From: Bacteroidia bacterium
Lineage (GTDB): Bacteria > Bacteroidota > Bacteroidia > JANWJV01
DNA: 60,326 bases
NCBI GenBank assembly: GCA_025451785.1
Contig: JANWJV010000026.1
Location: forward strand, 1 to 60,326
Reading direction: 5' to 3'
Below the pieces are notes generated by a model. The model saw only the letters and a list, made by a program, of their open reading frames with translations, made no database searches and was not told the DNA's origin. Below are positions 51,201 through 58,608 of the stretch, piece after piece (within the stretch, counting starts at the first letter, position 1; every line of letters starts with the position of its first letter). The position numbers were made by a program, and so were the translations under genes.

Positions 51201-52928
51201 TGTGCTCGTGTTTGTAAACACAATGGGCACACCCGCGCACTGTGGCGCGTTGTGGGTAAAGCTGGCATTGGCAAAACCTACTATACATGAAGCAAAGGCG
51301 GTATCGGCGCAGGAAGTACCCGCGTTGATGATCAGGCGTACGTTATAGGTTCCTACCGAACCGTATGTATACGTCGGAAATTTTGCCGAAGAAGTATCTG
51401 TTGTGCTGGTAAGAACACCAAAATCCCAGGCAAAGTTGGTGGCGCTGGAAGAACTGTTGTTCGGAAAGGTCACCGCAAGGCCGCCACAGGCATTGATCAC
51501 CCCACTGGAAACAATAAGGGCCTGCGCGGGCGGAGGACAGTTGAGCACGTTGAACTGGAAGTCGCGCGTTACTTCTCCCAGTAATTTCTGGTTACGGTAT
51601 TCGCGCACTTTTACCCCTACCACGTACTGACCAAGGTTGGGAGGTGTACAGGTAAGCACCCCTGCCTGGCTTATGAACATGGTAGCCGAGCCGCTTTGCT
51701 GCAAGGGGCTGTTCGCGTTGAATGTTCCTATATACGGAACACCGGTAAAGCTAATGGCTCCGTTACCGGGAAAGGTAGGTGCCGCGTTGGTATAGGGCTG
51801 ATAAAGTGAATACACCAGTGAGTCCCCGTCAATGTCCGTGGCTACGTGATTGAACGTCACAGGCTTGTTAACGCACACGAACACCGGAGGGAAATTGGTA
51901 AACACCGGGCTGCTGTTGGGAACAGTATAGGATACCACCACATCATCGATGCGGTGTAATTCGTTATTGGCATTGCTCTTCATACGCACGCGAATGCGTA
52001 TGCTGGGACTAATGAGTCCTGTGGCGGTTGCTGCTACCGCACCAAAATTACCCGAAAGGGCTCCGTTAGTGGTAAAAGGAATGAAGGGGCCGCCGTTCAG
52101 ACTGTACGAGGTACAGAGCGAGTCGGTGTTCTCCATGTTGTTGCCGCTCTGTGAGCAGCCTACGCTCAGGTTCACACCGGTGGTATAGGCGGCGATATTG
52201 ATCGCCTGCGATGTCCACACTACCTCCGCGCCGGCATTTGATACTTCAAAAAGGTTGTTCTGAACGCTGGCGTAGTTAGTAGTTTGTACGGTACGGCTCC
52301 AGGCAGTAGTGCCGTTATCAACTGTAGTGTTGTTCGCCAGGGTAAAATCCTCGTACCATATCGCACCGGGAATACGGGCATAATAGGTGGCGCCATAAGT
52401 GCTGGGATTGGAAATGTTCAGGATCGTCGCATTCCTGTTCCCGTCCTGCACGTACAAGTGATAGGCCATGCCCGGGGGAAGGTCGTTACGCACCGTGGTA
52501 AACACCCTTTCTTCAACACAAGCACTCAGGTTACCCGAGGCGCAGGTGTCGATGAAGGAAGGTACGATCTGGGATGTAAAACCATTGATGACAAAGTCCT
52601 TGTTCGGATTGAACTGTCCTCCATCAGGCTTGCGCACGTTCACTGTTACGCTGTTGGGCATGTTCACCCCCGCGCAATCCCTGTAGAACTTGTAAGTGAT
52701 ACGATACGAAGATCCCCCCAAATATTCGTACGTAAGCACACCGCCCACAATGTGGGTAGCGTTCGCAACAAAAGGCGCCAGTAGTGTGAATACCAGCGCC
52801 AGCAGTGCGATACGTAAGTTCTTAAATGTTTTGGGTTGAGGCCTTGAAGAATTTGCAACAGCTGCGCCGGTGCAGGGATTCTGAGAAGATGTTACAAGGC
52901 ATGAAAAACGAGGGTAGTTTTGCTCCAT
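45243..52928 (-). CDS. 2561-residue T9SS type B adhesin with two repeat families
   Basis: The largest protein of the window. The leader is unusual: about 38 polar residues precede the hydrophobic core IALLALVFTLLAPFVANA, and no other Met lies between. The mature start ATHIVGGVLTYEYLGGSS is typical of gliding-associated Bacteroidota proteins. A cadherin/Ig-like N-terminal region (to about 500) and PKD domains (to about 635) follow. Ten 70-residue Ig-like repeats (about 638-1336) match those of the 38979-44177 gene. Ten repeats of about 88 residues come next (about 1423-2306; VCSNNANV...GSGSWSPNNVTLNATY.PSSADT). Two PKD domains and a gliding-type C-terminal domain end it (PSAFTPNGDNHNDVLF, VFNEWGIEIF, GWDGSF). 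First gene of the operon with PorP/SprF. Confidence 0.88.
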   Translation of the reverse strand: MEQNYPRFSCLVTSSQNPCTGAAVANSSRPQPKTFKNLRIALLALVFTLLAPFVANATHIVGGVLTYEYLGGSSYRITYKFYRDCAGVNMPNSVTVNVRKPDGGQFNPNKDFVINGFTSQIVPSFIDTCASGNLSACVEERVFTTVRNDLPPGMAYHLYVQDGNRNATILNISNPSTYGATYYARIPGAIWYEDFTLANNTTVDNGTTAWSRTVQTTNYASVQNNLFEVSNAGAEVVWTSQAINIAAYTTGVNLSVGCSQSGNNMENTDSLCTSYSLNGGPFIPFTTNGALSGNFGAVAATATGLISPSIRIRVRMKSNANNELHRIDDVVVSYTVPNSSPVFTNFPPVFVCVNKPVTFNHVATDIDGDSLVYSLYQPYTNAAPTFPGNGAISFTGVPYIGTFNANSPLQQSGSATMFISQAGVLTCTPPNLGQYVVGVKVREYRNQKLLGEVTRDFQFNVLNCPPPAQALIVSSGVINACGGLAVTFPNNSSSSATNFAWDFGVLTSTTDTSSAKFPTYTYGSVGTYNVRLIINAGTSCADTAFASCIVGFANASFTHNAPQCAGVPIVFTNTSTKSTNATITGYSWFFGDGGTSTLTNPTHSYTTGGTYSVKLKVFTNIGCIDSITTNITINPIPNPSIAGTTTICAGSSTTLTASGGTTYSWNTGQTTAAITVSPSTATTYTVTATAGGCSNSATVQVTVNPNPVPTITGTSTICNGQSTTLTASGATTYSWNTGATTAAITVSPTTTTTYTVTGTTGGCSRSTTIAVTVNPIPNPTISGTSAICAGGSTTLTAAGGTTYSWNTGQTTAAINVSPTVTTTYTVTATTGGCSNTATQQVTVTPLPTPSISGTSTICNGQSTTLTASGGTTYSWNTGASTAAITVSPSTNTTYTVTATTSGCSNSTTIAVTVNPKPTVTITGTATICAGNSTTLTGNGGSTYSWNTGATTAAITVSPTTNTTYTVTATDVNGCTNSATRAVTVNPLPTPTITGTTGICSGNSTTITATGGNTYSWNTGQTTAAITVSPTTNTTYTVTATALNGCTNTATVLVTVSPKPTPTVSGNTTICNGTSTTLTASGGTTYSWNTGASTAAITVSPSTNTTYTVTANTNGCTNSTTVSVTVNPKPTVTVTGTSTICAGASTTLTGNGGISYSWNTGATTTSITVSPTSTTIYTVTATDNNGCTNSASRQVTVTPLPNANITGNSGICSGNSTTLTATGGGTYSWNTGQTTAAITVSPTTNTTYTVTVTTSGCTNTATVQVTVSPKPTPTITGTTTICSGQSTTLTANGGNTYSWNTGASTAAITVSPSTSTTYTVTADVNGCTNSTTILVTVNPTPAAPTLNSNSPVCQGNTLNLTSNFTSGATYTWIGPNSFSSSLQNPSITGVTTAAAGVYTVTITVNGCTSPVATVNVQIGTPPTASAGTNQTVCANNPNVVLSGTSTTGSGVWSTSGSGTWSPNNISLNTTYIPSNADTAAGTVTLTLTTTNNLGCTPATSQIVITITNAPRVDAGIDRSVCSNNANVILAGVVSGGSSTGSWSTSGSGSWSPNNVTLNATYMPSSADTLAGSVTLYLTSTNNGNCLPVIDSMKITYTNAPSVNAGKDTTICLSNPNYQLAGSSSTGSGTWSTLGSGSWSPNNNTLNATYIPSSADTSAGQVILILTSTNNGGCNPVKDTMVIKYRRTPTVNAGGNQTLCANNATVNLNGATSTGTGIWSTSGSGTFSPNNVTLNAQYIPSAADTAAGSVTLTLTATGGCALTSQTITITFTNAPIVTAGANMSACKTNPNVTLNGSLGGSATSGQWSSSGSGSWSPNNTSMTTTYIPSSADTAAGSVTIILTSTNNGNCLPATDTLVITYTNPPVAKAGADITICTNGVANLNGQVIGGGGTGIWSTTNGTGTFIPNNTTLNGQYKPSNQDTVTKKIILVLTSTNNGGCLAARDTVVITVIPGPIVNAGPDQSICSNNPNVTLAGAVSIATGAKWSTLGSGTFSPNDSTLNGMYIPSAADTSAGSVTMVLTSTGNGQCAASTDTMVITFTPRPIVNAGADIYICKGVLVAGLNGSVSGGSSTGQWSTLGSGSFSPNNTTLNANYLLSNADTAAGKVTLILTSTNNGSCVPVSDTVVIRITSIPTTLAGADTTLCGNNATFQLNGQVIGGSGTGKWTSSGTGTFTPNDSTLNATYVPSAADITSGSVTLVLTATKACQLVSDTITITFTPAPTASAGADVVICAGSNVNLNGVFTIAGGAKWSTSGSGTFTPNDSSATATYIPSAADITAGQVTIVYSTTGNGNCLAAKDSLVITIESKPVADFVHSPACLNAVINFTDTSTVQNGTITTWAWSFGATTKSASTTFSSTGSQTITLIVATGGGCSDTVTKSIYVNPLPTALFTWSAYCPDSAMFVDGSSVSGGTIGGWNWNFGDSTNSNLQNPNHTYLTAGTYLVTLTAISDSGCVSILTDSVTVDDCDQPKVGKPAVPSAFTPNGDNHNDVLFVKGGPFKELDFRVFNEWGIEIFRSYDQARGWDGSFHNKMQPGGVYVWVLNGVTIDDVSVKMVGDVTMIK
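46010..48670 (-). repeat. Array of ten ~88-residue repeats
   Basis: Inside the 2561-residue adhesin gene, ten copies begin with a pattern like AGADITIC or AGIDRSVC and contain STSGSGSWSPNN, YIPSSADTAAG and LTSTNNG. Unlike the 70-residue Ig-like array, these copies are diverged in length and sequence, so they are probably older. Confidence 0.7.
48920..51020 (-). repeat. Array of ten Ig-like repeats, ~210-bp period
   Basis: Ten consecutive copies of a 70-residue unit (ICAGSSTTLTASGGTTYSWN, then TTAAITVSPST.TTYTVTAT) sit within the 2561-residue adhesin gene. They are the same family as the six copies at 41080-42350 in the neighbouring adhesin. Confidence 0.78.
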
Positions 52929-53069
52929 GCAACTATTATTAAGGGATCGCCTAAGTTGTACGAAACAAATGGGGAGAGGTTGCGAATTTCGACGAATAGG
53001 GCTTAAAACAAGACCAAAGGAGTTAAAATAAAGCCGACCACCTTGTTTTCTTTTGAGAAACTCGTTTTA

Positions 53070-54317
53070 TTAAAGATGAACGGGCTCCTTAAACGGATTC
53101 CTCGGGATCCACTCGCTGGGCTGGAGGTAGTCTATAAAGGGCTTAATAATACGGTTGGAAATAGGATTGCTATGGCGCACATAACAGGCAATGTCAAAGG
53201 CCCGCGCCCCGATCGTGCTTTTGATCTCGGATGCGGTACGGCCCAGGTGCACCTGGGGCAGGCCGCATTCAATTCCTTCCCGCACATAATCATACAGCAT
53301 GTTCTGGTAGATCTCATGCTCACGGTTCGGACCGTAATCCAGGCCAACGAAATGCGCTTCGGTATAAGCGGAGGTAATGAACGAAGTGCGGAAAGCAACG
53401 AGCTCGTTCTTTAAATAATATCCCACCAGGCGGTAATCACCAGGGAACGTGTTCTTCATCTCAGCAAAATAGTCCATGCTCAGCGAAGCAAGACGGAACT
53501 TCGCCTTCAGGTGCACATTGTTGTATAGCTCTTCGAGCCTCGCGGCATTTGCCTTTATCTGCCCGGCAGAGAGGTCCTTTCTTTCCAGCACAGCTCCTTT
53601 CTTGATAATGCTTTGCGCCCTTTTCCGGTACTTAGATGACATGGCATTGATGTAATCATCAAAGCTCCGCCAGGAAGGATCAAGGTCGATGATCATATTG
53701 GGCTCCACCGAAAAGCGGTAGTACTTGTAATGCTTCAGCTCGTCAGAAACCCCCAACTTTTCCTTATAAAAATCTTTCACCAACACCGCCGATACCTTGC
53801 CGCGTAATTTCTCCGAGCGGCGCAAGCGGTAGATCGTATCGGCCAGCGCGTGGAAAGCATCCTCCTCCCCTATTTCTTCCGTATGGCAAAAGCCATATTC
53901 GCCACTCGCGAACGCGTTGCCGCAAATGAGCAGCTCCACCGACATCTTCCCGGCCTTTTTCCTGAAATATTCCTTAAGGCTTTCACGAACTCCTTTCTTC
54001 TCTTCCTTCTTAGTTGGGTCGATAAGGCTGCCCAGGTTCTCACCGCTAAGGTCGAGCAGCTGAAAATAGGCCGCCGCCACCGCCTTCTTACCCACATAAA
54101 CCATCGCGTAACGAAAGCGCATATTGGCCGGAGGGTTGTCCTCCATAGTGGACAAGTACGGAATGCTCATGAAAAAATTGTTCTTCTGCAGCACCCGGTT
54201 CCATTGTGCCTCAGGCAAATGATGTACCGAATCGAAAAGGGAAATAGCAAAGCCGGAAGAACGCTTACGAAGCGCCTTCTGCTTTCTGACTTGCTTCACT
54301 ATGCAATGCTCCATCAT
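53070..54317 (-). CDS. GNAT/FemAB-like acyltransferase
   Basis: A 415-residue cytoplasmic protein with no signal or membrane helix. Its C-terminal half has the GNAT/FemX-like pattern DYFAEMKNTFPGDYRLVGYY, TSAYTEAHFVGLDYGPN and GLPQVHLGRTASEIKSTIGA. This matches the family annotated as peptidoglycan-biosynthesis or BioF2-like acyltransferase (Acetyltransf_6 type). The acceptor is unknown. The start overlaps the end of the YD-repeat gene by 53 bp; a second ATG at 54314 is equally possible. This long overlap and the shared strand suggest an operon with the two genes upstream. Confidence 0.7.
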   Translation of the reverse strand: MMEHCIVKQVRKQKALRKRSSGFAISLFDSVHHLPEAQWNRVLQKNNFFMSIPYLSTMEDNPPANMRFRYAMVYVGKKAVAAAYFQLLDLSGENLGSLIDPTKKEEKKGVRESLKEYFRKKAGKMSVELLICGNAFASGEYGFCHTEEIGEEDAFHALADTIYRLRRSEKLRGKVSAVLVKDFYKEKLGVSDELKHYKYYRFSVEPNMIIDLDPSWRSFDDYINAMSSKYRKRAQSIIKKGAVLERKDLSAGQIKANAARLEELYNNVHLKAKFRLASLSMDYFAEMKNTFPGDYRLVGYYLKNELVAFRTSFITSAYTEAHFVGLDYGPNREHEIYQNMLYDYVREGIECGLPQVHLGRTASEIKSTIGARAFDIACYVRHSNPISNRIIKPFIDYLQPSEWIPRNPFKEPVHL

Positions 54318-55200
54318 GACTGAAAACGTATTCGTAAAGGTCGGTAAAATATCCCTGTCCGTCGGAAATGCTTTGCATGATCATGCGGTTATCACCGTCA
54401 AAATCCTGCGCCAGCTTCATAATAATGGAACCGTTGCGGTACCGCTCTTCCGACAGCATATTGTCTCTTTCGTCGTAGCCGAATTTCCTAAGCACCACCT
54501 CCTTGCTTGCCTCCGAAAGGGCTTCCGCCACACGCTTCTTATCATCTTCTACCACGCTGTGCTTGGCGATCAACTGCCCCTGTCCGTTATAGGTGGAGGA
54601 ACTCAGGTAATTCCCTTCGGGGGAATAAGTATTCATCGTCCTTACCTCAGCTCCGGTATGAGCGTCCCATTCTACTGATTCCTCTACTCTGTCCTTATCA
54701 CCCGCCTTTACGTATTTGAAACGATAGCTCTCCGTCATTTCACTATCGCCGTTGAACTTCAGTTCCTCCACCTTCAGGCCGTTCTCATGCTTATAGGTTT
54801 CCATTAGCTCCAGTTCTCCGTCAGAATCCCGCACCTCTTTTTTCAAAGGAAGTCCGTCTTCGCCATATTCATAAGTGGTAACACTGCTGCTGCCATCGGT
54901 ATAGCTCAGTACTTCTTTTATGAGCAAGCCTTTTTCATTGTAGGAATAATCGGTGGTCTCGGCCAACTCTCCCTCGTAATAGTGCGACATTTTCAGATGC
55001 CTGCCTTTTTCATCATACGTGTGCTCGTATTTTTCGCGCTCGCCCTCTTCCTGGTCGAACTCGATATTGAGCAGCTCATTGTTGTTACCATCAAACTCCA
55101 CGTAGCTTCTCTTAAAGCGAACGCTTTGGTCAACGGTGCTCACATCGTCGGGGAGCACGGCGCTGTAGCGGAAGATGGTAATGGACTTTACTTTGCTCAT
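54265..55200 (-). CDS. Cytoplasmic YD-like repeat protein, function unknown
   Basis: A 311-residue protein made of about ten short repeats like YDEKGRHLKMSHYYEGELAE, YNEKGLLIKEVLSYTDGSS, YGEDGLPLKKE and FGYDERDNMLSEERYRNGS. These resemble the YD repeats of RHS/teneurin shells, but the chain has no signal peptide, no lipobox and no RHS core or toxin end, and is very acidic. Its start overlaps the stop of the DUF885 gene by one base (TAATG). The family is not recognised with certainty. A beta-hairpin scaffold is inferred. Confidence 0.6.
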   Translation of the reverse strand: MSKVKSITIFRYSAVLPDDVSTVDQSVRFKRSYVEFDGNNNELLNIEFDQEEGEREKYEHTYDEKGRHLKMSHYYEGELAETTDYSYNEKGLLIKEVLSYTDGSSSVTTYEYGEDGLPLKKEVRDSDGELELMETYKHENGLKVEELKFNGDSEMTESYRFKYVKAGDKDRVEESVEWDAHTGAEVRTMNTYSPEGNYLSSSTYNGQGQLIAKHSVVEDDKKRVAEALSEASKEVVLRKFGYDERDNMLSEERYRNGSIIMKLAQDFDGDNRMIMQSISDGQGYFTDLYEYVFSHDGALHSEASQKAEGAS

Positions 55201-56960
55201 TAATTCAACATTGCTTCCTTTATGAACTTAACAGGAGCGCTTCCATAGCTAAGAAATTTTTCATGAAAGGCCTTCAGGCTGAACTTATCCCCTTCCCTTT
55301 TCTTCAGTTCCTCGCGCAGATCGTAGATCTCGGTATACCCTGTGAAATAACAGCAAAGCTGTACCTGGGTCACACTTACCCTTCTCCACTTGTTCTCCGC
55401 CTCCGCCTGTTGCTGGAATGCTTCTTTGGTAAGCAGGTCGATCGCTTCTTCTTTTGTCATGTTAAGGCAATGAACACTGTAATCGAGAATGGTATTGCAC
55501 ACCGAACGCAAATGCCATTTGTAATACATCAGCCACATCTCCGGCTCGTTATTGCCGTAACCGCTCTCCAGCATCATGCGCTCACCGTACACGGCCCAGC
55601 CTTCCACCATGGTGCTGCTTCCCAATAAAGATTTGATCAAACTGGGACTTTGATTGCTGTAAACCAGTTGCGTATAGTGCCCTGGTATCGCTTCATGGAT
55701 GTTCAATATCTGAAGGATGTAATCGTTGTATTCGCGCAGATAACTTTCGGCACCTTCTTTAGAATACGAAGCCAGGCTTCCCACATTGTAATAGGTATTT
55801 CCGTTCTTGTCATAGGGGCCCGGTGCTGAGATCGAGGCTCCAGCCACACCCGCCATATAGGCAGGTTCTTTACGAACCACCAAAGGTTTGGAGGGATCAA
55901 TGTACAGCAGGTCCTTTTGCTTGATAAAATCAACGAGTTTCGGCAACTGTTGTTCGATGGCCGATTGAAAGGAATCGCGGTGAGCGTGATGCACTGACAG
56001 TTCATTGATCACTGCTCTTACCATCTCCAGTTTATCGGAGGGCCTGGCCTTTTCTTTACAATACTTCGACCATAGTTGATCTGAGATCTTGGCCATTTCA
56101 TTCTGCAGTTCCACCTTTCTGTTCAGCGCTTTTTGATATATCTCGGCGGCAGTATAGGCCGACTGCATATCATAACCGAACTTATGTCCATAAACATCTT
56201 TACCCAGACGGAAGCTTTTGGGTGTAGGATTGGGCGTTTTCTTCAACCAGTCGGCATAATCCTTCATGGCGGTAGCGCTCATTTCGCAGCGCGACCTGAA
56301 ATCGGCTTTCACCGACTCGTCCAAAGAAGAGTTCTTAAGGGAGTCGGGAAGTTCTTTAGTAAACACCGACAAAGAGCCCAGTGTTTGAGCAATGGCAAGC
56401 TCTGTATGTTCCTTGGTGGGATTCTTAATGTACAGCTTCGCCGCTTCATAATAGGCCTGCACATTCTTCATGCGCATATAAATGTTCTTCAATCGATCAT
56501 CCAGTTTTACAGAGGTGTTGGCCAGCAGTTCGGAAATACCACCCGCGACATTGTATTGCGAAGGGTTCCACTGAAAGGCCCGCATAGCGCGGAGGCTCCA
56601 GTCAACCGAGCGAACAAAATTATCGATGATCTGGTGATCGGTGCGATTTCCGGTATTGAGCTTTGAAGGATCGTAGCTCTTTAATGAATCGAGCTGGGCT
56701 TTACTGAAATCAAGTTCCCTGTAACGAGCCTCTTCATCAGGCACCACCAATATGCTATCGTAATTATGAAAACCCTGGCTCGAAGCCCATTCAGGATATA
56801 CTTTCCAAAGCTCCTCAACGAACCAGGCCTTGTACTTGTCGAAGCGCTCATTGCTGGCGTCGGGTGCTTGCGGCACCTCTTTTTGCTTGTCCGGACCACA
56901 ACTTCCAAACAGGCAAAGAGCAAATAGGCAAATAGGCAAATAATTTGTGCTCTTCTTCAT
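55200..56960 (-). CDS. DUF885-family lipoprotein, predicted zincin-like peptidase
   Basis: A 586-residue lipoprotein (lipobox LFGSC, Cys21). The DUF885 signature is clear: DHQIIDNFVRS in the first third, a conserved zinc-site-like IHEAIPGHYTQL near residue 422, and MVEGWAVYGERMML soon after. Family members are presumed metallopeptidases with a HExxx[GP]H variant of the zincin motif; activity is not proven for most. The signal peptide is coded by an intergenic-type repeat shared with the divergent gene. It is coupled to the YD-like gene downstream by a one-base overlap. Confidence 0.87.
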   Translation of the reverse strand: MKKSTNYLPICLFALCLFGSCGPDKQKEVPQAPDASNERFDKYKAWFVEELWKVYPEWASSQGFHNYDSILVVPDEEARYRELDFSKAQLDSLKSYDPSKLNTGNRTDHQIIDNFVRSVDWSLRAMRAFQWNPSQYNVAGGISELLANTSVKLDDRLKNIYMRMKNVQAYYEAAKLYIKNPTKEHTELAIAQTLGSLSVFTKELPDSLKNSSLDESVKADFRSRCEMSATAMKDYADWLKKTPNPTPKSFRLGKDVYGHKFGYDMQSAYTAAEIYQKALNRKVELQNEMAKISDQLWSKYCKEKARPSDKLEMVRAVINELSVHHAHRDSFQSAIEQQLPKLVDFIKQKDLLYIDPSKPLVVRKEPAYMAGVAGASISAPGPYDKNGNTYYNVGSLASYSKEGAESYLREYNDYILQILNIHEAIPGHYTQLVYSNQSPSLIKSLLGSSTMVEGWAVYGERMMLESGYGNNEPEMWLMYYKWHLRSVCNTILDYSVHCLNMTKEEAIDLLTKEAFQQQAEAENKWRRVSVTQVQLCCYFTGYTEIYDLREELKKREGDKFSLKAFHEKFLSYGSAPVKFIKEAMLN

Positions 56961-56973
56961 ATTTAATTTGGCG

Positions 56974-56981
56974 TAAAGCTA
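56974..56981 (-). promoter_or_regulatory. Putative -7 box for the DUF885 gene
   Basis: On the minus strand this reads TAGCTTTA, one mismatch from TAnnTTTG, 13 bp before the start at 56960. Confidence 0.35.
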
Positions 56982-56992
56982 CAAAATAACTA

Positions 56993-57000
56993 TACCTTAG
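56993..57000 (+). promoter_or_regulatory. Putative -7 box for the DUF6973-like gene
   Basis: TACCTTAG is one mismatch from TAnnTTTG and ends 5 bp before the ATG at 57006, again implying a very short leader. Confidence 0.35.
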
Positions 57001-57005
57001 AACCA

Positions 57006-57641
57006 ATGAAAATTAAGCCAATTGCCTATTTGCAAATTTGCCTGTTTGCCTGTTTGATAAGCGACATTGCGGAAGCCCAAAGCACCCTCGGTAAATTCAA
57101 GCGCCTCAGCCGCCCGGAGAAATGGTGGGTGATGACACATCCGCTTAAAGCGAGAAAAGCTTTGAGAACTACACAGTTCGTATTGCTTATTACCGATTCA
57201 ATAAAAAAAACAGGGATCCTCGGCAATGACCTCAATGGTGGTACGCTTGATGCATTCAAACACTCCTACTGGATGGCTTGTATGACATTTAATATTGGCA
57301 AGAAAAGAGCAAAGAAGCTTGGAGAAGCCCATGAAAAGGGCAACAGGCGTGAGTTTGAGAAGCGGAAGATGGAAGATGGCATTCTGCCCGACTCTGTTAG
57401 CTGCGCCATGGACACCTGGAACAACAAACAGGGTTTGATCATCGGAATGACGAGCTTTAAAACGTACGATAATGAGTTCCAGCTAGTGACACCTGTCATC
57501 CGGTCTATAAAGGCCGGTGAGATGCGCATGATCCGTAAAGACGAAAAAGGCAATTACCTGGATTGCAGCGGTAAATTGATCGATCTTACGGCCTACAAAG
57601 GGCAATGGGGCATCCCAAAATGCCTTATTAGTTCCCAATAA
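57006..57641 (+). CDS. Secreted DUF6973-like protein
   Basis: A 211-residue protein with a signal peptide ending near IAEAQ (residue 25). The central part has the pattern GGTLDAFKHSYWMACM (about 78-93), AHEKGN (108) and CAMDTWNNKQG (about 137), matching the DUF6973 family of secreted proteins with conserved His, Asp and Asn residues. Those residues suggest a metal-dependent hydrolase-like site, but no function is established. It is divergent from the DUF885 gene, 45 bp between starts. Confidence 0.72.
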   Translation: MKIKPIAYLQICLFACLISDIAEAQSTLGKFKRLSRPEKWWVMTHPLKARKALRTTQFVLLITDSIKKTGILGNDLNGGTLDAFKHSYWMACMTFNIGKKRAKKLGEAHEKGNRREFEKRKMEDGILPDSVSCAMDTWNNKQGLIIGMTSFKTYDNEFQLVTPVIRSIKAGEMRMIRKDEKGNYLDCSGKLIDLTAYKGQWGIPKCLISSQ

Positions 57642-57663
57642 GCCCTATTCAAAGTTTTTTTAC

Positions 57664-57671
57664 TAAATTCG
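57664..57671 (+). promoter_or_regulatory. Putative -7 box for the 57710 lipoprotein gene
   Basis: TAAATTCG is one mismatch from TAnnTTTG, 38 bp before the ATG at 57710. Confidence 0.3.
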
Positions 57672-57709
57672 CCCTCTGTTTTAAACATTAACCCAAAACA
57701 ACGCACATC

Positions 57710-58597
57710 ATGCTGCTAAAAAACATTTCCTTACCGCTCGCGAGCATCGCGGTAGCCTGCCTTTTACTGGGCAGCTGCGGCAACAAGGAAGAGAACACCG
57801 AAAACACACAGCCCAACGACAGCATTCCCGCGGTTGACGACAGCGCGCAGGCAGAGACCGAAGACCCTACCTACGCTCTTCCCTCTCCCCTACAGATCGC
57901 TTCTATCTTTAAGAAGTCGGGCCTGAAATACATCGACGGCATCACCAACCCAGAATCGAACCTGAAGAAGTACTCCTCTAACATGAGCAAGGCCATTAAC
58001 CTTGGCGTGTATAGCGGCGACCTGAGCTATTGCGTATTGAACAAACAGAGCCAGAAGTCGATCAACTACATGAAGTCCGCCAAACAGCTGGCCGACCAGC
58101 TGGGCATGTCGAGCGTGTTCGAGACCAACCACCTTGGCGAACGTTTTGAGAAGAACGTTGGCAATGAGGATTCGCTCGCTTCCATCATCGCGGAGCTCCA
58201 GATGCAAACCGATATGTTCCTGGAAGACAACCACCAGCAGCACATCTCCTCTGTGGTATTCTCGGGCGCATGGATCGAAAGCATGTACATCGGCGCTTCC
58301 ATCTACCAGAAAGAAAAGACCAAAGGCCTCACTGATAAGATCGTGGAGCAGATGAACATCCTTGGCAACATCATCAAAGTGGTGGAGCTTTACAAGGACA
58401 AGGATTCCGGAATGGCTGGCCTCATCACCGACCTCAAATCGGTAGCAGACATTTATAATGCTTTCCCCAGTGTAAAATCAGCCTGGGAAAAGAACAAAGA
58501 CAGCGAAGAGCCTGTGCTTCCCACTATCTCTGATGAAGAAGCAGCGACCCTGAGCAAGAAAATAGAAGAAGTTAGGACCAAATTCATTAACGGTTAA
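57710..58597 (+). CDS. Conserved lipoprotein of unknown function
   Basis: A 295-residue lipoprotein with lipobox LLGSC (Cys23) and an acidic, low-complexity linker after it (GNKEENTENTQPNDS). The K-E-E just after the Cys resembles the lysine/acidic surface-export signal of Bacteroidota lipoproteins, so it may face outward. The rest is helical and rich in charged residues, with no recognised motif. It is followed after 11 bp by another exported protein. Confidence 0.75.
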   Translation: MLLKNISLPLASIAVACLLLGSCGNKEENTENTQPNDSIPAVDDSAQAETEDPTYALPSPLQIASIFKKSGLKYIDGITNPESNLKKYSSNMSKAINLGVYSGDLSYCVLNKQSQKSINYMKSAKQLADQLGMSSVFETNHLGERFEKNVGNEDSLASIIAELQMQTDMFLEDNHQQHISSVVFSGAWIESMYIGASIYQKEKTKGLTDKIVEQMNILGNIIKVVELYKDKDSGMAGLITDLKSVADIYNAFPSVKSAWEKNKDSEEPVLPTISDEEAATLSKKIEEVRTKFING

Positions 58598-58608
58598 TAC
58601 CGAGCACT

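Larger units (their letters stand above)
56906..57056. repeat. Inverted repeat coding for two divergent signal peptides
   Basis: Two arms of 7- to 8-base tandem units lie on either side of the shared promoter region: units GCAAATAG/GCAAACAG at 56906-56946 and their complement TTTGCCTA/TTTGCCTG at 57020-57056. The reverse complement of the left arm aligns with the right arm with a few mismatches and one gap. The arms encode YLPICLFALCLF on the minus strand and YLQICLFACL on the plus strand, the hydrophobic cores of the two leaders. Confidence 0.75.
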
